In this document: positions 25,253-34,970 of the stretch, one piece after another
Numbering within the stretch: position 1 is the first letter of the stretch
How the letters are laid out: each line of letters begins with the position of its first letter
From: Chloroherpetonaceae bacterium
Lineage (GTDB): Bacteria; Bacteroidota; Chlorobiia; Chlorobiales; Thermochlorobacteraceae
Assembly: GCA_033763895.1 (NCBI GenBank)
Contig: JANRJQ010000004.1
Location: 868,319-932,318 of the forward strand
Length of the DNA stretch: 64,000 nucleotides
Direction: 5' to 3'
Program-made: the position numbers and the translations under genes
The notes under the pieces: generated by a model
What the model was told of the DNA's origin: nothing
What the model saw: only the letters and a program-made list of their open reading frames with translations
The model's database searches: none

Positions 25253-25567
25253 ATGGAAACCAAAGCCTTATTGGAATTTGACATTCAAGATTTTCTTTGG
25301 AATGGAATTTTGAAGGAAACCGTGTTTCGTGAAAAACTTGAATCGCATGATTGGTCGCAATACGATGGCAAAAAGGTTATTGTTAAAGGGTGCGGTTCAA
25401 CCCCAATTCCCACTTGGGCATATATGGTTGTAACGGGCTATTTGGTTCAGCATGCCTCAAAGATTATGTACGGCGAGGCTTGCGCGGCGGTTCCGATTTA
25501 CAAAAAGCCCAAAACCGTAGATACTGAAGTTGAAACACTTAGCGAAGCGGAGCGCGTTTCAAGCTAA
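25253..25567 (+). CDS. DUF2480-like protein
   Basis: A 104-residue protein matching the pattern of the DUF2480 family found in Bacteroidetes and Chlorobi: HDWSQYDGKKVIVKGCGSTPIPTWAYMVV, then YGEACAAVPIYKKP. Two Cys (in KGCGST and GEACAAV) could be redox or metal ligands. Most DUF2480 proteins are about 60 residues longer at the N-terminus, so this is a short member. The family commonly lies near Fe-S assembly genes, as it does here; its function is not known. Confidence 0.65.
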   Translation: METKALLEFDIQDFLWNGILKETVFREKLESHDWSQYDGKKVIVKGCGSTPIPTWAYMVVTGYLVQHASKIMYGEACAAVPIYKKPKTVDTEVETLSEAERVSS

Positions 25568-25685
25568 TCAATCTCTTTTATCACTTCAACCCCCTCACTT
25601 TTCTCTCCTTGAACCCACGCGTTAAATCATTTTTTAGTGGTTTCGTTTCACCTCAAATAATGATATTTTTGGCAATCCATTTTGG

Positions 25686-25723
25686 AATGTGGGTTTAAGT
25701 AAGGCTTAACCCACATTTTTCTT
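25686..25723 (+). terminator. Terminator after the isc region
   Basis: AATGTGGG...TTAAG pairs with CTTAA CCCACATT (a stem of about 13 pairs with one bulge, 25686-25717), followed by T-rich sequence. It lies about 120 nt after the DUF2480-like stop and just before fabI. Confidence 0.7.
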
Positions 25724-25744
25724 TTCAACACTTTTCAAACTTTT

Positions 25745-26656
25745 ATGTCAGAAACAAAATCGTACGGTTTACTCAAAGGAAAGAAGGGAATTGTATTTGG
25801 GCCATTGGATGAATCTTCAATCGGGTGGTCAATTGCACTTGCCGCTCATCGCGAAGGAGCCGAGTTGGCTATTTCCAACATCGCCATTGCAGCACGCGTT
25901 GGCCGCGTAATGGAATTGTGCAAATTGGTCAATGCGCCTTTCTTTACCGCCGACGCTACCAATATGGAAGAACTTGAAAAATGCTTTGACGAGGTGAAGG
26001 AAAAAATGGGTGGCGTTGATTTTATCGTTCACTCCGTTGGGATGTCGCAAAATATTCGCAAAGAGCGCCCTTATGAAGATTTGAATTATGAATGGTTTAT
26101 GAAAACGCTCGATGTTTCTGCCCTTTCGTTTCATAAAGTGATTACCGCGGCATTGAAGAAAGATGCTATTCGCGACGGTGGTAGTATTCTTTCGCTTTCT
26201 TACATCGCCGCGCAACGCAATTACTGGACTTATACCGATATGGCCGATGCCAAGGCACTGTTGGAATCGATAGTTCGTGGATACGGCCCTCGCCTTTCAC
26301 GCAGAAATATTCGTATCAATACCGTTTCACAAAGCCCAACCATTACTCGTGCGGGAAGCGGAATTGACGATTTTGATAAAATGTATGAATATGCCAACCT
26401 CACCTCACCTTTAGGAAATGCAACCGCAGAAGAATGCGCCGACTACTGTGTTACTTTGCTTTCGGATTTAACCCGAAAGGTCACGATGCAAAATCTTTTC
26501 CACGATGGTGGCTATAACAATATGGGTTCAACACTCCCGATTTTGCGGCTTTTGCATGAAGGTATTCAAGATGAAGAAGCCGTGAAAAAGGCAGGCTTTG
26601 ATGAATTTCTACCGCCGCATCTTCGTGGCCAAAAACTGACGATGAATAAATCGTAA
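25745..26656 (+). CDS. fabI: Enoyl-[acyl-carrier-protein] reductase (Bacteroidetes type)
   Basis: FabI reduces the enoyl-ACP double bond in the last step of each fatty-acid elongation cycle. The 303-residue sequence follows the long Bacteroidetes/Chlorobi form: LLKGKKGIVFGPLDESSIGWSIA at the nucleotide-binding start, FIVHSVGMSQNIRK, the catalytic region LSYIAAQRNYWTYTDMADAKALLES with Tyr and Lys, INTVSQSPTITRAGSGI, and CADYCVTLLSDLTRKVTMQNLFHDGG. The C-terminal extension (QDEEAVKKAGFDEFLPPHLRG) is normal for this subgroup. It appears monocistronic between two terminators. Confidence 0.93.
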   Translation: MSETKSYGLLKGKKGIVFGPLDESSIGWSIALAAHREGAELAISNIAIAARVGRVMELCKLVNAPFFTADATNMEELEKCFDEVKEKMGGVDFIVHSVGMSQNIRKERPYEDLNYEWFMKTLDVSALSFHKVITAALKKDAIRDGGSILSLSYIAAQRNYWTYTDMADAKALLESIVRGYGPRLSRRNIRINTVSQSPTITRAGSGIDDFDKMYEYANLTSPLGNATAEECADYCVTLLSDLTRKVTMQNLFHDGGYNNMGSTLPILRLLHEGIQDEEAVKKAGFDEFLPPHLRGQKLTMNKS

Positions 26657-26714
26657 AATGAAATAACCAAAGGTTGAGTGGTTCGTAGAGAATGCTTATG
26701 CCAACAATAAAAAG

Positions 26715-26735
26715 GGCTACACGGTAGCCTTTTTA
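26715..26735 (+). terminator. Intrinsic terminator after fabI
   Basis: GGCTAC (26715-26720), loop ACG, GTAGCC (26724-26729) followed by TTTTTATTT, about 60 nt after the stop. Confidence 0.85.
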
Positions 26736-26757
26736 TTTATAACTCTAAAGTTCTTTT

Positions 26758-28014
26758 ATGAAACACACTCTGAAACCACTCTTTCTTTCGATTTTTCTCC
26801 TTATTTCAACTTCTCTTTCGGCACAGTGGACTTCAATTCAGGGGACATCTGATTTTGGTATTTTTACCTTTCAATGGCACCGCGATACCTTGCTTGCCGG
26901 TGGTTACGAACAGATTTACAAAAGTCTTGATTCCGGTAAAACGTGGTCTCTCTACGGCTTTGTGTCTTCTGAAGATGACATTAGTTCCATAACTGACAAC
27001 GCGACTCACACCTTTGCCGGCACCTTTTCCAAGGGCGTGTATTATTCCACCAATGGTGGCAAAGATTGGATAGACTATTCACAAGGTCTTGAAGGATTGG
27101 GAGCAAAATCAATCTCCAGCCTTGTGATTCTGGGCGATTCCATTTATGCTGCCACACAGGGCGAAGGTGTATTTGTCAGTAATCTTAAAGCTCTTTCGGG
27201 GTGGAGCAATTACCGCGAAGGCATGTTTTCGGCGGTGACTTATGTGGTGAATGCAATGACCGCTGTAAACGACACTTTAGTTTTAGGAGCCGGAGCGAAT
27301 GGCGCGATTCAATATCGCAAACGTGGCGCAGCTCAGTGGGAATATGTTGATTTGCAACAGAATGCCGTTGGTCTAACAGCCAATGATTTTGCCATTCATA
27401 AAGGTGCGTTATTTGTAGGCAGTGGGGTTGTTCCTGCCGCTTTTCGCAGTTTTAACTCGGGTAAGACTTGGGAAAACTGTGCATCGGGTCTTCAAGGCGG
27501 AATTTTTCCAAAAATTGTCTCAAACGGCTCTGTTCTTTTTTATGCGGGTAACTCAGCGTCGGGTGTTGTTCGAATTTCAGCAAGCACGAATGACGGCGAC
27601 TCTTGGCAACTGCTTGATACCGAATCGCCGACGACACTCGCCGCAATGATTCCCATCGGAAATCGTCTTTTGGTTTCGCGCACACAAGGCTTGTATTGGT
27701 TTGATGCAACGCTTTTATCAGCACCAAAACCTCTTCCGGTGAAGCCCGTTCAAGATTTTGTGCTTCATCAGAATTTTCCGAATCCTTTTAATCCTTCCAC
27801 AACCATATCGTTCCAATTATTGCGACCTTCTTCCATCACCCTTGAGGTATTTGATGCCATTGGTCGAAAGGTTGAAACCTTAGCACAAGGTTTTCGCTCG
27901 GCGGGGCTTTATCAAGAAACATTTCAAGGGAAAGCTCTTTCAAGCGGTATGTATTTATATCTTCTTAAAACAGGCTCGTCTTCTCAAACCCAACGAATGT
28001 TGCTCATCAAATGA
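26758..28014 (+). CDS. T9SS-sorted BNR/Ycf48-like beta-propeller protein
   Basis: A 418-residue secreted protein: signal peptide (LFLSIFLLISTSLSAQ), a beta-propeller with Asp-box turns of the S-x-D-x-G-x-x-W type (SLDSGKTWSLY, STNGGKDWIDY, SFNSGKTWENC, STNDGDSWQLL), and a T9SS C-terminal sorting domain (about 330-418: FVLHQNFPNPFNPSTTISFQL, FDAIGRKVETL, final RMLLIK). Such propellers are common in gliding and secreted proteins of this phylum; the ligand is unknown. It overlaps the next gene by 4 nt (ATGA), so the two T9SS proteins are probably made together. Confidence 0.88.
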   Translation: MKHTLKPLFLSIFLLISTSLSAQWTSIQGTSDFGIFTFQWHRDTLLAGGYEQIYKSLDSGKTWSLYGFVSSEDDISSITDNATHTFAGTFSKGVYYSTNGGKDWIDYSQGLEGLGAKSISSLVILGDSIYAATQGEGVFVSNLKALSGWSNYREGMFSAVTYVVNAMTAVNDTLVLGAGANGAIQYRKRGAAQWEYVDLQQNAVGLTANDFAIHKGALFVGSGVVPAAFRSFNSGKTWENCASGLQGGIFPKIVSNGSVLFYAGNSASGVVRISASTNDGDSWQLLDTESPTTLAAMIPIGNRLLVSRTQGLYWFDATLLSAPKPLPVKPVQDFVLHQNFPNPFNPSTTISFQLLRPSSITLEVFDAIGRKVETLAQGFRSAGLYQETFQGKALSSGMYLYLLKTGSSSQTQRMLLIK

Positions 28015-29390
28015 AATCACTCATTTTATTCTTTTCACTCGTTGTTTTACTTAAGGATTCACTCGCACAAGAGTGGCGTGGCTTCGCTTTGAGCTCTCGG
28101 TACCGTTATAACACTCAGCATATTGCTTTTGCTGATATGAATAATGATGGAAAGATTGACTTGATTCGGAGCGGGTCGCAATCCGTTACGGTACTATTAG
28201 GTAATGGTTCGGGGCAGTTTTCGCATTTGGCAAGTTGGAATGTAGGGAAACGGCACCAGCAATTGGCCACGGCGGATTTGGATGCAGATGGCAATACCGA
28301 TTTACTTGTCTCTGATTATGATCAAAATTGCTTTTATATTTTTTATGGTCTTGGAGATGGCTTAACCACTGCGGGTTATAAGTACACCCTTGGCGGACAT
28401 GCGCGTCACTTAGCAGTTGCGGATTTTAATGACGATGGTATTCTCGATATTCTGGCTGTTCACCTTGGCTCAAATCAACCCATTCATGTCTATCAATTTT
28501 TCGGAAACGGAACACGCAATTTCCCGACGCCTGTAGTTATTGCCACTGAAGAGCCGGCATCGCGAGAGTTAAAACTTGCCGATTTTAATAAGGATGGAAA
28601 AATTGATGTTTTCTTTTCTCTATCGAGTATTGCCGCAGGATTTATTCTTTACTGCAAAAGCGATGGCACTCTCTCAAGCCCTGTGTATATGGCACCATTT
28701 CATGAAAATGAAATAAGTATGGGTGCCACAATCGCCGATTTTAATAAAGATGGAATTCTCGATTGGGCTTATGCCCGATTCGGCGACTTTGCGCTTCGCA
28801 TAGGGACGCCTGAAGGAAAGTTTCATCTTGTCGATTCTATTCCCAATACTTCACCCTTTGATATTGAAGCGGCCGATATTGATCTTGATGGAGTTTACGA
28901 TTTATTCTATGCGCATAACGATTCACTAAGCTACTCCTTGCATAACGGCTCAACACCGTTCACAAAGTTTATTGCGCTTCATCAAAGCCCTCGGATTCCA
29001 AAATTCGTTTCTGTTGACATTAACAAAGATCGCTTTATGGATATCGTTTCATTCGACACTGATTCGATATTTGTTTATTTGAATCTTGGAAATTCACTTC
29101 AAAGCCCGGAAGAGCCCCAAAAGCCAATAGCTTTTGAACTTGAACAAAATTTTCCAAATCCGTTTAACCCTTCAACCACAATTCGTTACAAGATTGAAGG
29201 CTCGACTTTCTTAACACTCGAGGTATTTGACATGTTAGGAAAGAAAGTGGCTACACTTGCCAATGAATTCAAGCCTGCTGGAAGCTATGAGGTTCAGTTT
29301 CAAGCGCGTGGGCTTGCAAGTGGGTTATATTTTTATCGGTTGAAAGCCGGTTCTTTTCAGGAATCAAAAAAAATGCTTTTGCTCAAATAG
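28011..29390 (+). CDS. T9SS-sorted FG-GAP/VCBS repeat protein
   Basis: A 459-residue secreted protein with a short signal peptide (LILFFSLVVLLKDSLAQ). It contains seven Ca-binding-type DxNxDGxxD motifs of the FG-GAP/VCBS kind: DMNNDGKIDLI, DLDADGNTDLL, DFNDDGILDIL, DFNKDGKIDVF, DFNKDGILDWA, DIDLDGVYDLF and DINKDRFMDIV, which together would form a seven-bladed integrin-like propeller. The C-terminus is a T9SS sorting domain (FELEQNFPNPFNPSTTIRYKI, FDMLGKKVATL, KKMLLLK). Expressed with the preceding propeller protein. Confidence 0.9.
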   Translation: MKSLILFFSLVVLLKDSLAQEWRGFALSSRYRYNTQHIAFADMNNDGKIDLIRSGSQSVTVLLGNGSGQFSHLASWNVGKRHQQLATADLDADGNTDLLVSDYDQNCFYIFYGLGDGLTTAGYKYTLGGHARHLAVADFNDDGILDILAVHLGSNQPIHVYQFFGNGTRNFPTPVVIATEEPASRELKLADFNKDGKIDVFFSLSSIAAGFILYCKSDGTLSSPVYMAPFHENEISMGATIADFNKDGILDWAYARFGDFALRIGTPEGKFHLVDSIPNTSPFDIEAADIDLDGVYDLFYAHNDSLSYSLHNGSTPFTKFIALHQSPRIPKFVSVDINKDRFMDIVSFDTDSIFVYLNLGNSLQSPEEPQKPIAFELEQNFPNPFNPSTTIRYKIEGSTFLTLEVFDMLGKKVATLANEFKPAGSYEVQFQARGLASGLYFYRLKAGSFQESKKMLLLK

Positions 29391-29534
29391 TGCCTTTCGT
29401 AACGGATTGGGTCTCAGTTTCTTGATCTTTGAATTCTGTCTAAGTAAGGCTTATCCCAAAATTCATCTTCTCCTTTCCTAAAAATCTCGCTACGTTTGTC
29501 AAGCGAAAGATTAACGTTTTTTTAGGAGAATACA

Positions 29535-32500
29535 ATGAACAAAAAGCCGAGTATCGCCGTCGTTCTCTCGATGGAGCAATACAGCCACCGTATTTGGCAA
29601 GATGTGGCAAAAAAGTTGGAAGATGTTTGTACCCTCAGGTGGTGTCACGATTTTGAACTGCTCGATTCTCCCGAAAAAGCCCGCGACATCATCTCAACCG
29701 CCGATGCTTTATTTGCGAGCATGATTGTGTTTAAGGATCATGCCGATGCACTCAAGTCTTTCATTGACACCGAGAAAACAAAATCGATTATTGTTGTTGA
29801 TTCTATGCCCGAAGCGGCAGCTCTGACAAAGCTTGGGAAGTTTACCCAAAGCGGAAAAGGTATGCCCGAAGGCATGAAGAAGATTGTTCGCTTGCTTGTA
29901 AAGGGGCGCGATGAAGATTCACTTTATGGGTATATCAAACTTCAAAAAATTGTTCGACTTGCCTTGCCGTTCCTCCCCGAAAAAGCACGCGATTTCAAAA
30001 ACTGGATGAGCATATATAATTATTGGACTCAGCCTATTGGTGAAAATATCGAAAGTATGTTTCGCCTGCTTTTGAAAGAGTATCATCAAGTTCCTACAGA
30101 GCCAAAGCCTGCTGTTGTGATTCCAACGATGGGCGTTTATCACCCGAAGTCATCATCCTATTTCAAAGATGCAGCCCACTTTATTCAATGGTATAAAAAA
30201 GAACAAAAGAAACAGGGTAAATCGATTGACGGCAAAAAGCGCATCGGGATTATTCTCATGCGTAAACATCTTTTGCAGGATAATCTTTACATCAACCAAC
30301 TCATTGAAGCATTTGAATCGGCAGATATGGTTCCGATTCCTTGTTTTGTAATGGGTGTTGAGGCACATGTGGTGGTTCGAGAGTGGCTTCAGCACGAAAA
30401 AATTGATGTGTTGATTAACACGATTGGCTTTGGACTTGTGGGCGGCCCGGCAGGTTCTACCAAGCCCGATGCTTCAAGACATTTTGCAGAGGAAATTCTT
30501 TCGAACCTGAATGTGCCATATATCGTCTCGCAACCTTTATTTGTTCAACAAGTTGGCGATTGGACTCGCAACGGTGTTGGCTCGATGCACAGCGCCGTTA
30601 CATTTGCCATTCCTGAATTGGATGGTGCGATTGCACCAATTGTTTTCGGAGGCTTAGCAAAGGGGCGTTTAATTACTATTCCCGATAGGCTTAAGCGACT
30701 TACGGGGCTGGTTTCAAAATTGGCTGACTTGCGCCGAAAGGCCAACCACGAAAAGAAACTTGCGTTTGTGGTGTATGACTACCCACCCGGTTTAGGAAAA
30801 AAAGCCACGGCAGCCTTGCTCAATGTTCCGCGTTCGCTACTTTCTATTCTAAATCACCTTAAAGAAGAGGGTTACGATGTTGGTGAAATCCCCGCGACTG
30901 CCGAAGAGCTTTTTGAAATGATTGACCGCACCACCTCTTATGAAACCGCGCTAAGTTCTCGAACCGCTCAAGGGTTCACCCAAAAAGAGTATTGGCAAAG
31001 TGTTTCTACGAAAGAACAGCAACGAATTACCAAACGGTGGGGCGAATTCCCGGGCGACATCGCGCCACTGCGCGATGGCTCGGTGTTTATCGGCGGCTTG
31101 CGTTTTGGAAATATTTTTATTGGGGTTCAACCGAAGCTTGGCGTATCCGGAGACCCGATGCGACTTCTTTTTGATAAAGCCAATACCCCGCATCATCAGT
31201 ATATCTCGTTTTATCGGTGGATAAGCCGAAGCTTTAAGGCCGATGCCTTAATTCATGTGGGAATGCACGGCTCGGTAGAGTGGCTTCCGGGGTTGCAATT
31301 GGGCGTGAATAATCGCTCTTGGTCAGACGCATTGCTGGGCGAAGTTCCTCATTTTTATCTCTACCCAATCAATAACCCAAGCGAAGCCAATCTGGCCAAG
31401 CGCCGCGGTTATGCCACAATGATTTCGCACATCATTCCACCGCTTCAACGCGCAGGCCTTTATCAAGAATTGCATACCATTAAAGAATTGATTTCCGATT
31501 TTCGAGAAGGTCGTGCAACCACACTTGAAATGGAGGAACTTGTGCTCCCAAAGGCTGAAGCGATGAATCTTTATGACGATTGCCCAAGACTATCGCAAGA
31601 GCCGATTGGGGATTATATCCTTCGCCTTTCGACATATCTCACCGAACTTGAATCACGATTAATCTCTGCCTCGCTTCATACTTTCGGAGAATCGATTCCT
31701 GTTGAAAGTCAAAAGATTACCATTTTAGAATGGCTCAAGGCAACGGACGATGCCAAGGGTATTTTTTCGTTTATCCTTTCTTCATATACCCAACCGCATT
31801 CTTTTTCCTCCTATCCTGCGTTATGCCAAAGCGCGAGACAAGGTCAGCAGGTAGCGGACGAATTACGCACCGCCATTGAGCGCGTTTGTGAGCATTGGGT
31901 TGATGATATTCTTGCTACACCGAATCCCTCAATTCATCATGCTGAAACAGTTTTGAAATCCCTCATGCGGCAGTCAACTTTACCAGTAAACGCTCGAGGC
32001 ATTGTTGAAGGAACACTTACATCCGTTTTGAAAATGCGATCCTTACTCGGCGATCAATCGCATGAACTAAAAGCCTTGATTCGTGGGCTTCGGGGTGAAT
32101 ACTTGCCTTCCGGCGCAGGCGGCGATATTATTCGAGACGGCTTTGGCGTTTTACCAACGGGCAGAAATATTCATGCAATGGACCCGTGGCGAATTCCTTC
32201 TGAGGTGGCGTTTCGGCGAGGAACAAAAATTGCTGATGAACTCATTGCCAAGCATTTGGCTGAAACAGGCTCCTACCCTGAAAGCATTGCCACCGTTTTT
32301 TGGGGTTTAGACACCATCAAAACCCGCGGAGAGGCTATCGCAATTGCGGTTCGCTTGATGGGCGCTGAGCCGGCTTATGATGGTCAAGGAAAAATCAGCC
32401 ACTTTGCGCTTACCCCTCTTGCTACACTTGGACGTCCGAGAATTGATGTGGTGATGCAGCTCTCACCGGTGTTTCGCGATACTTTTTCAGTTGTGATGGA

Positions 32501-33338
32501 TCATCTCGATAAATTGGTTCGGCTGGCTGCAAAAGCTGAAGAACCTTTGGAGATGAATTTTATTCGCAAGCATTCTGAGGCGGCGATGCAAAGCGGTGCG
32601 ACGTTTGAGAGCGCTACAGCGCGGCTCTTTACGCAGTCTCAAGGCCAATACGGCACCTATGTTGATGATATGATTGAAGACTCGGCGTGGCAATCGGAAG
32701 AAGATTTAGATCATACATTCATTCGCCGCAATGCCTTTACATACGGGGGGAAGCGAGGAGGAAAGGCCGAATCGCAAATCTTGGATGGGCTTATGAAAAC
32801 TGTCACGCGAGTGGTTCATCAAGTGGATTCAGTTGAATTCGGAATCTCTGATATTGACCATTACTTTTCAACGTCAGGCTCGCTTCAATTGGCCGCAAAA
32901 CGACGCGGAAATTCATCCACAAAATTGAATTATGTTGAATCCTTCACTGCCGAAACGAAGATTATGGATGTGAAAGAGGCGTTGCGGGTTGAATATCGAA
33001 CGAAGTTTTTGAATCCGAAGTGGTTTGAGGGAATGATCAAGCAAGGGCGAAGCGGTGCCACGGAAATTTCCAATCGAATGACTTATATGCTTGGATGGGA
33101 TGCTGTTACCGAAAGCGTTGATGATTGGGTTTACACCAAAACAGCCGAAACCTACGCTCTGAATCCGGAGATTCGCGAAAAGCTTGAGGCGTTGAACCCC
33201 GAAGCGATGAAGAATATTGTGGGCAGGCTTTTGGAAGCTTCAGGACGTGGTATGTGGAAAGCCGATGAAGATTTGCTTGATAAGCTTCGCGATATTTATG
33301 CCGATCTTGAAGACAGGTTAGAAGGAATTAAAGTATGA
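29535..33338 (+). CDS. bchH: Magnesium chelatase subunit H (BchH/BchS/BchT group)
   Basis: The large subunit that binds protoporphyrin IX and, with BchI and BchD, inserts Mg, the first committed step of bacteriochlorophyll synthesis. The 1267-residue length fits. Family signatures include INTIGFGLVGGPAGSTKPD, VPYIVSQPLFVQQVGDW, HVGMHGSVEWLPG, GLGVLPTGRNIHAMDPWRIP-like sequence near residue 880, and SQGQYGTYVDDMIEDSAW. Green sulfur bacteria carry up to three paralogues (bchH, bchS, bchT); I cannot tell which this is without alignment. The ribosome binding site TTAGGAGA is 6-8 nt before the ATG. bchI and bchD are not in this window. The SDR gene follows after 40 nt. Confidence 0.93.
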   Translation: MNKKPSIAVVLSMEQYSHRIWQDVAKKLEDVCTLRWCHDFELLDSPEKARDIISTADALFASMIVFKDHADALKSFIDTEKTKSIIVVDSMPEAAALTKLGKFTQSGKGMPEGMKKIVRLLVKGRDEDSLYGYIKLQKIVRLALPFLPEKARDFKNWMSIYNYWTQPIGENIESMFRLLLKEYHQVPTEPKPAVVIPTMGVYHPKSSSYFKDAAHFIQWYKKEQKKQGKSIDGKKRIGIILMRKHLLQDNLYINQLIEAFESADMVPIPCFVMGVEAHVVVREWLQHEKIDVLINTIGFGLVGGPAGSTKPDASRHFAEEILSNLNVPYIVSQPLFVQQVGDWTRNGVGSMHSAVTFAIPELDGAIAPIVFGGLAKGRLITIPDRLKRLTGLVSKLADLRRKANHEKKLAFVVYDYPPGLGKKATAALLNVPRSLLSILNHLKEEGYDVGEIPATAEELFEMIDRTTSYETALSSRTAQGFTQKEYWQSVSTKEQQRITKRWGEFPGDIAPLRDGSVFIGGLRFGNIFIGVQPKLGVSGDPMRLLFDKANTPHHQYISFYRWISRSFKADALIHVGMHGSVEWLPGLQLGVNNRSWSDALLGEVPHFYLYPINNPSEANLAKRRGYATMISHIIPPLQRAGLYQELHTIKELISDFREGRATTLEMEELVLPKAEAMNLYDDCPRLSQEPIGDYILRLSTYLTELESRLISASLHTFGESIPVESQKITILEWLKATDDAKGIFSFILSSYTQPHSFSSYPALCQSARQGQQVADELRTAIERVCEHWVDDILATPNPSIHHAETVLKSLMRQSTLPVNARGIVEGTLTSVLKMRSLLGDQSHELKALIRGLRGEYLPSGAGGDIIRDGFGVLPTGRNIHAMDPWRIPSEVAFRRGTKIADELIAKHLAETGSYPESIATVFWGLDTIKTRGEAIAIAVRLMGAEPAYDGQGKISHFALTPLATLGRPRIDVVMQLSPVFRDTFSVVMDHLDKLVRLAAKAEEPLEMNFIRKHSEAAMQSGATFESATARLFTQSQGQYGTYVDDMIEDSAWQSEEDLDHTFIRRNAFTYGGKRGGKAESQILDGLMKTVTRVVHQVDSVEFGISDIDHYFSTSGSLQLAAKRRGNSSTKLNYVESFTAETKIMDVKEALRVEYRTKFLNPKWFEGMIKQGRSGATEISNRMTYMLGWDAVTESVDDWVYTKTAETYALNPEIREKLEALNPEAMKNIVGRLLEASGRGMWKADEDLLDKLRDIYADLEDRLEGIKV

Positions 33339-33378
33339 AGTTTTATACATTACTTATAAAATCAATTTGAATACACTT

Positions 33379-34128
33379 ATGAAACTTCACAATCATATTG
33401 CGATTGTTACCGGAGGTGCTTCCGGAATTGGGAAATCGTGTGCGGAATTATTTGCTGCAAATGGGGCAACGGTTGTTATTGCCGATATCAATGAATCGGA
33501 AGGGCATGAGGTTGCTAATCACTTAAAAGGCTTATTCATAAAGACTGATGTGACAAAGCCCGCCGAAGTCGAGGCCCTAATTCAAGCCACAGTGAATAAG
33601 TATGGTAAACTTGATATTCTGATGAACAATGCCGGTATGGATGGCGAGCAAAAACCGATTGCCGATTGCACGCTTGAGAATTGGCGCGCTGTTGTGGATT
33701 TGAATTTGAATGCTGTTTTTTATGGAATGAAGTACGGCTTAGCTGTAATGGCCGCACAAAAATCAGGCGTTATTCTAAACACCGCTTCGATTGCCGGATT
33801 AGTGGCCTTCCCAAATATTGCGGCTTATGGGGCGGCTAAAGCGGGAATTATTCATCTGACAAAAACGGCAGCCATTGAATATGCCAAGTCGAACATTCGT
33901 GTCAATGCACTATGCCCAAGTGTGGTTAAAACACCACTCGTTGAGCATTTTATTGCCAGCACGCCCGACCCCGCCGCGACAAAAACTTGGTTTGAAAATT
34001 TTAATCCTTTGCCCGGAATGGTTACAACCCACAGCGTTGCGGATGCGGCACTTTTCTTGGTAAGTGATGATTCGAAATTTATCACGGGCACTGCACTCAC
34101 GATTGATGGTGGTTTTACAGCTCAATAA
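33379..34128 (+). CDS. Short-chain dehydrogenase/reductase
   Basis: A 249-residue classical SDR: TGGASGIGKS nucleotide-binding motif at the N-terminus, NNAGMDG, the catalytic Ser in NTASIAG, and YGAAKAG with the Tyr and Lys (YxxxK). The Asp in VVIADINESEG suggests NAD(H) preference. The substrate is unknown; 3-oxoacyl-ACP or alcohol dehydrogenase labels would be guesses. It begins 40 nt after bchH on the same strand, so a role in pigment modification is possible but unsupported. The ATG at 33379 (MKLHNHIAIVTGG) is preferred over the upstream in-frame TTG. Confidence 0.88.
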   Translation: MKLHNHIAIVTGGASGIGKSCAELFAANGATVVIADINESEGHEVANHLKGLFIKTDVTKPAEVEALIQATVNKYGKLDILMNNAGMDGEQKPIADCTLENWRAVVDLNLNAVFYGMKYGLAVMAAQKSGVILNTASIAGLVAFPNIAAYGAAKAGIIHLTKTAAIEYAKSNIRVNALCPSVVKTPLVEHFIASTPDPAATKTWFENFNPLPGMVTTHSVADAALFLVSDDSKFITGTALTIDGGFTAQ

Positions 34129-34285
34129 TGAGATAATTCGTCAAAATTTTGAAGTGAGTATCAATAAGCGAATCATTGTTTTTAAATAATTTTAGAATAA
34201 GTGCTTGTCACTTTCGCACTCTTTCTCTAAACTTAAGGGTAGTACCAATGTTATTCTGTTATTAATCAATCATCGGAGGTATTTT

Positions 34286-34708
34286 ATGACAAAGAAATTT
34301 GAATTTCCTACGGAAGACCGTTTTCGTGCCGCAATTTATGAAAATATGGGTATGGCCATTTGCGTGACAGATGAGCACGGAAAGTTTGTCGAAGTCAATG
34401 ACGCTTACACCAAGCTTTACGGATATACACGCGAAGAGCTACTTGGCAATCATTTTACTATGGTTGTTCCGGAACACTATCGCACACAAGCCGCACAAAT
34501 TCATGATGCCTTTATGGCTGGTGCACCGGAAATGCCGGCTGAGTGGGTTGTCGTTCGCAAGGATGGCGCTTTACGCAACATTTATGTGGTTCCTACAATG
34601 ATGGTGCGCGAAGGTATTCGATGCAAGGTTACGGCGATTGCCGATATTACGGAATACAAGCAAGTTCAATCTACCGTTAAAGCCCACGGCGAAACCGTAA
34701 CTGCGTAA
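34286..34708 (+). CDS. Stand-alone PAS-domain protein
   Basis: A 140-residue protein that is essentially one PAS domain: FRAAIYENMGMAICVTDEHGKFVEVNDAYTKLYGYTREELLG...DITEYKQV, the last piece being the usual PAC ending. There is no kinase, GGDEF or DNA-binding partner domain. A strong ribosome binding site CGGAGG (34274-34279) lies 6 nt before the ATG at 34286 and decides the start, although the frame is open upstream. It may sense a small molecule or redox state and act by protein-protein contact. A terminator follows. Confidence 0.85.
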   Translation: MTKKFEFPTEDRFRAAIYENMGMAICVTDEHGKFVEVNDAYTKLYGYTREELLGNHFTMVVPEHYRTQAAQIHDAFMAGAPEMPAEWVVVRKDGALRNIYVVPTMMVREGIRCKVTAIADITEYKQVQSTVKAHGETVTA

Positions 34709-34725
34709 CTTTAATTTTTTTCTAT

Positions 34726-34754
34726 AAAAGTACCCTCAAAGGGTACTTTTTTTT
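34726..34754 (+). terminator. Intrinsic terminator after the PAS gene
   Basis: AAAAGTACCC (34726-34735), loop TCAAA, GGGTACTTTT (34741-34750) with further T residues. It is 18 nt after the stop. The following spacer to 34970 contains an imperfect long-loop inverted repeat (GAAAGTGCC 34852-34860 / GGCACTTTC 34890-34898) and no gene. Confidence 0.92.
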
Positions 34755-34970
34755 TAACCTACCCCTTACGGATTCCTCTTCAATTAATAGAGATGAAACA
34801 TCTGCTTAACATAGGGTTAATGTAGACTCTCTATTATTGCACCGCTTTTCTGAAAGTGCCTTTATGGAAAATGCTAATAGTCAGTCTCCGGCACTTTCTC
34901 CTAATTCCAATGATTTTCACACCGTCTGCAGTTTTTTTCTTTTAATTAACTAATTATTCAACAAAAAAAT

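Noticed and set aside
29391-29534. Riboswitch or terminator upstream of bchH
   Set aside because: A TAAGTAAGGCTTA piece resembles the terminator before fabI, but the stem here is too imperfect, and no cobalamin or other riboswitch core was recognised.
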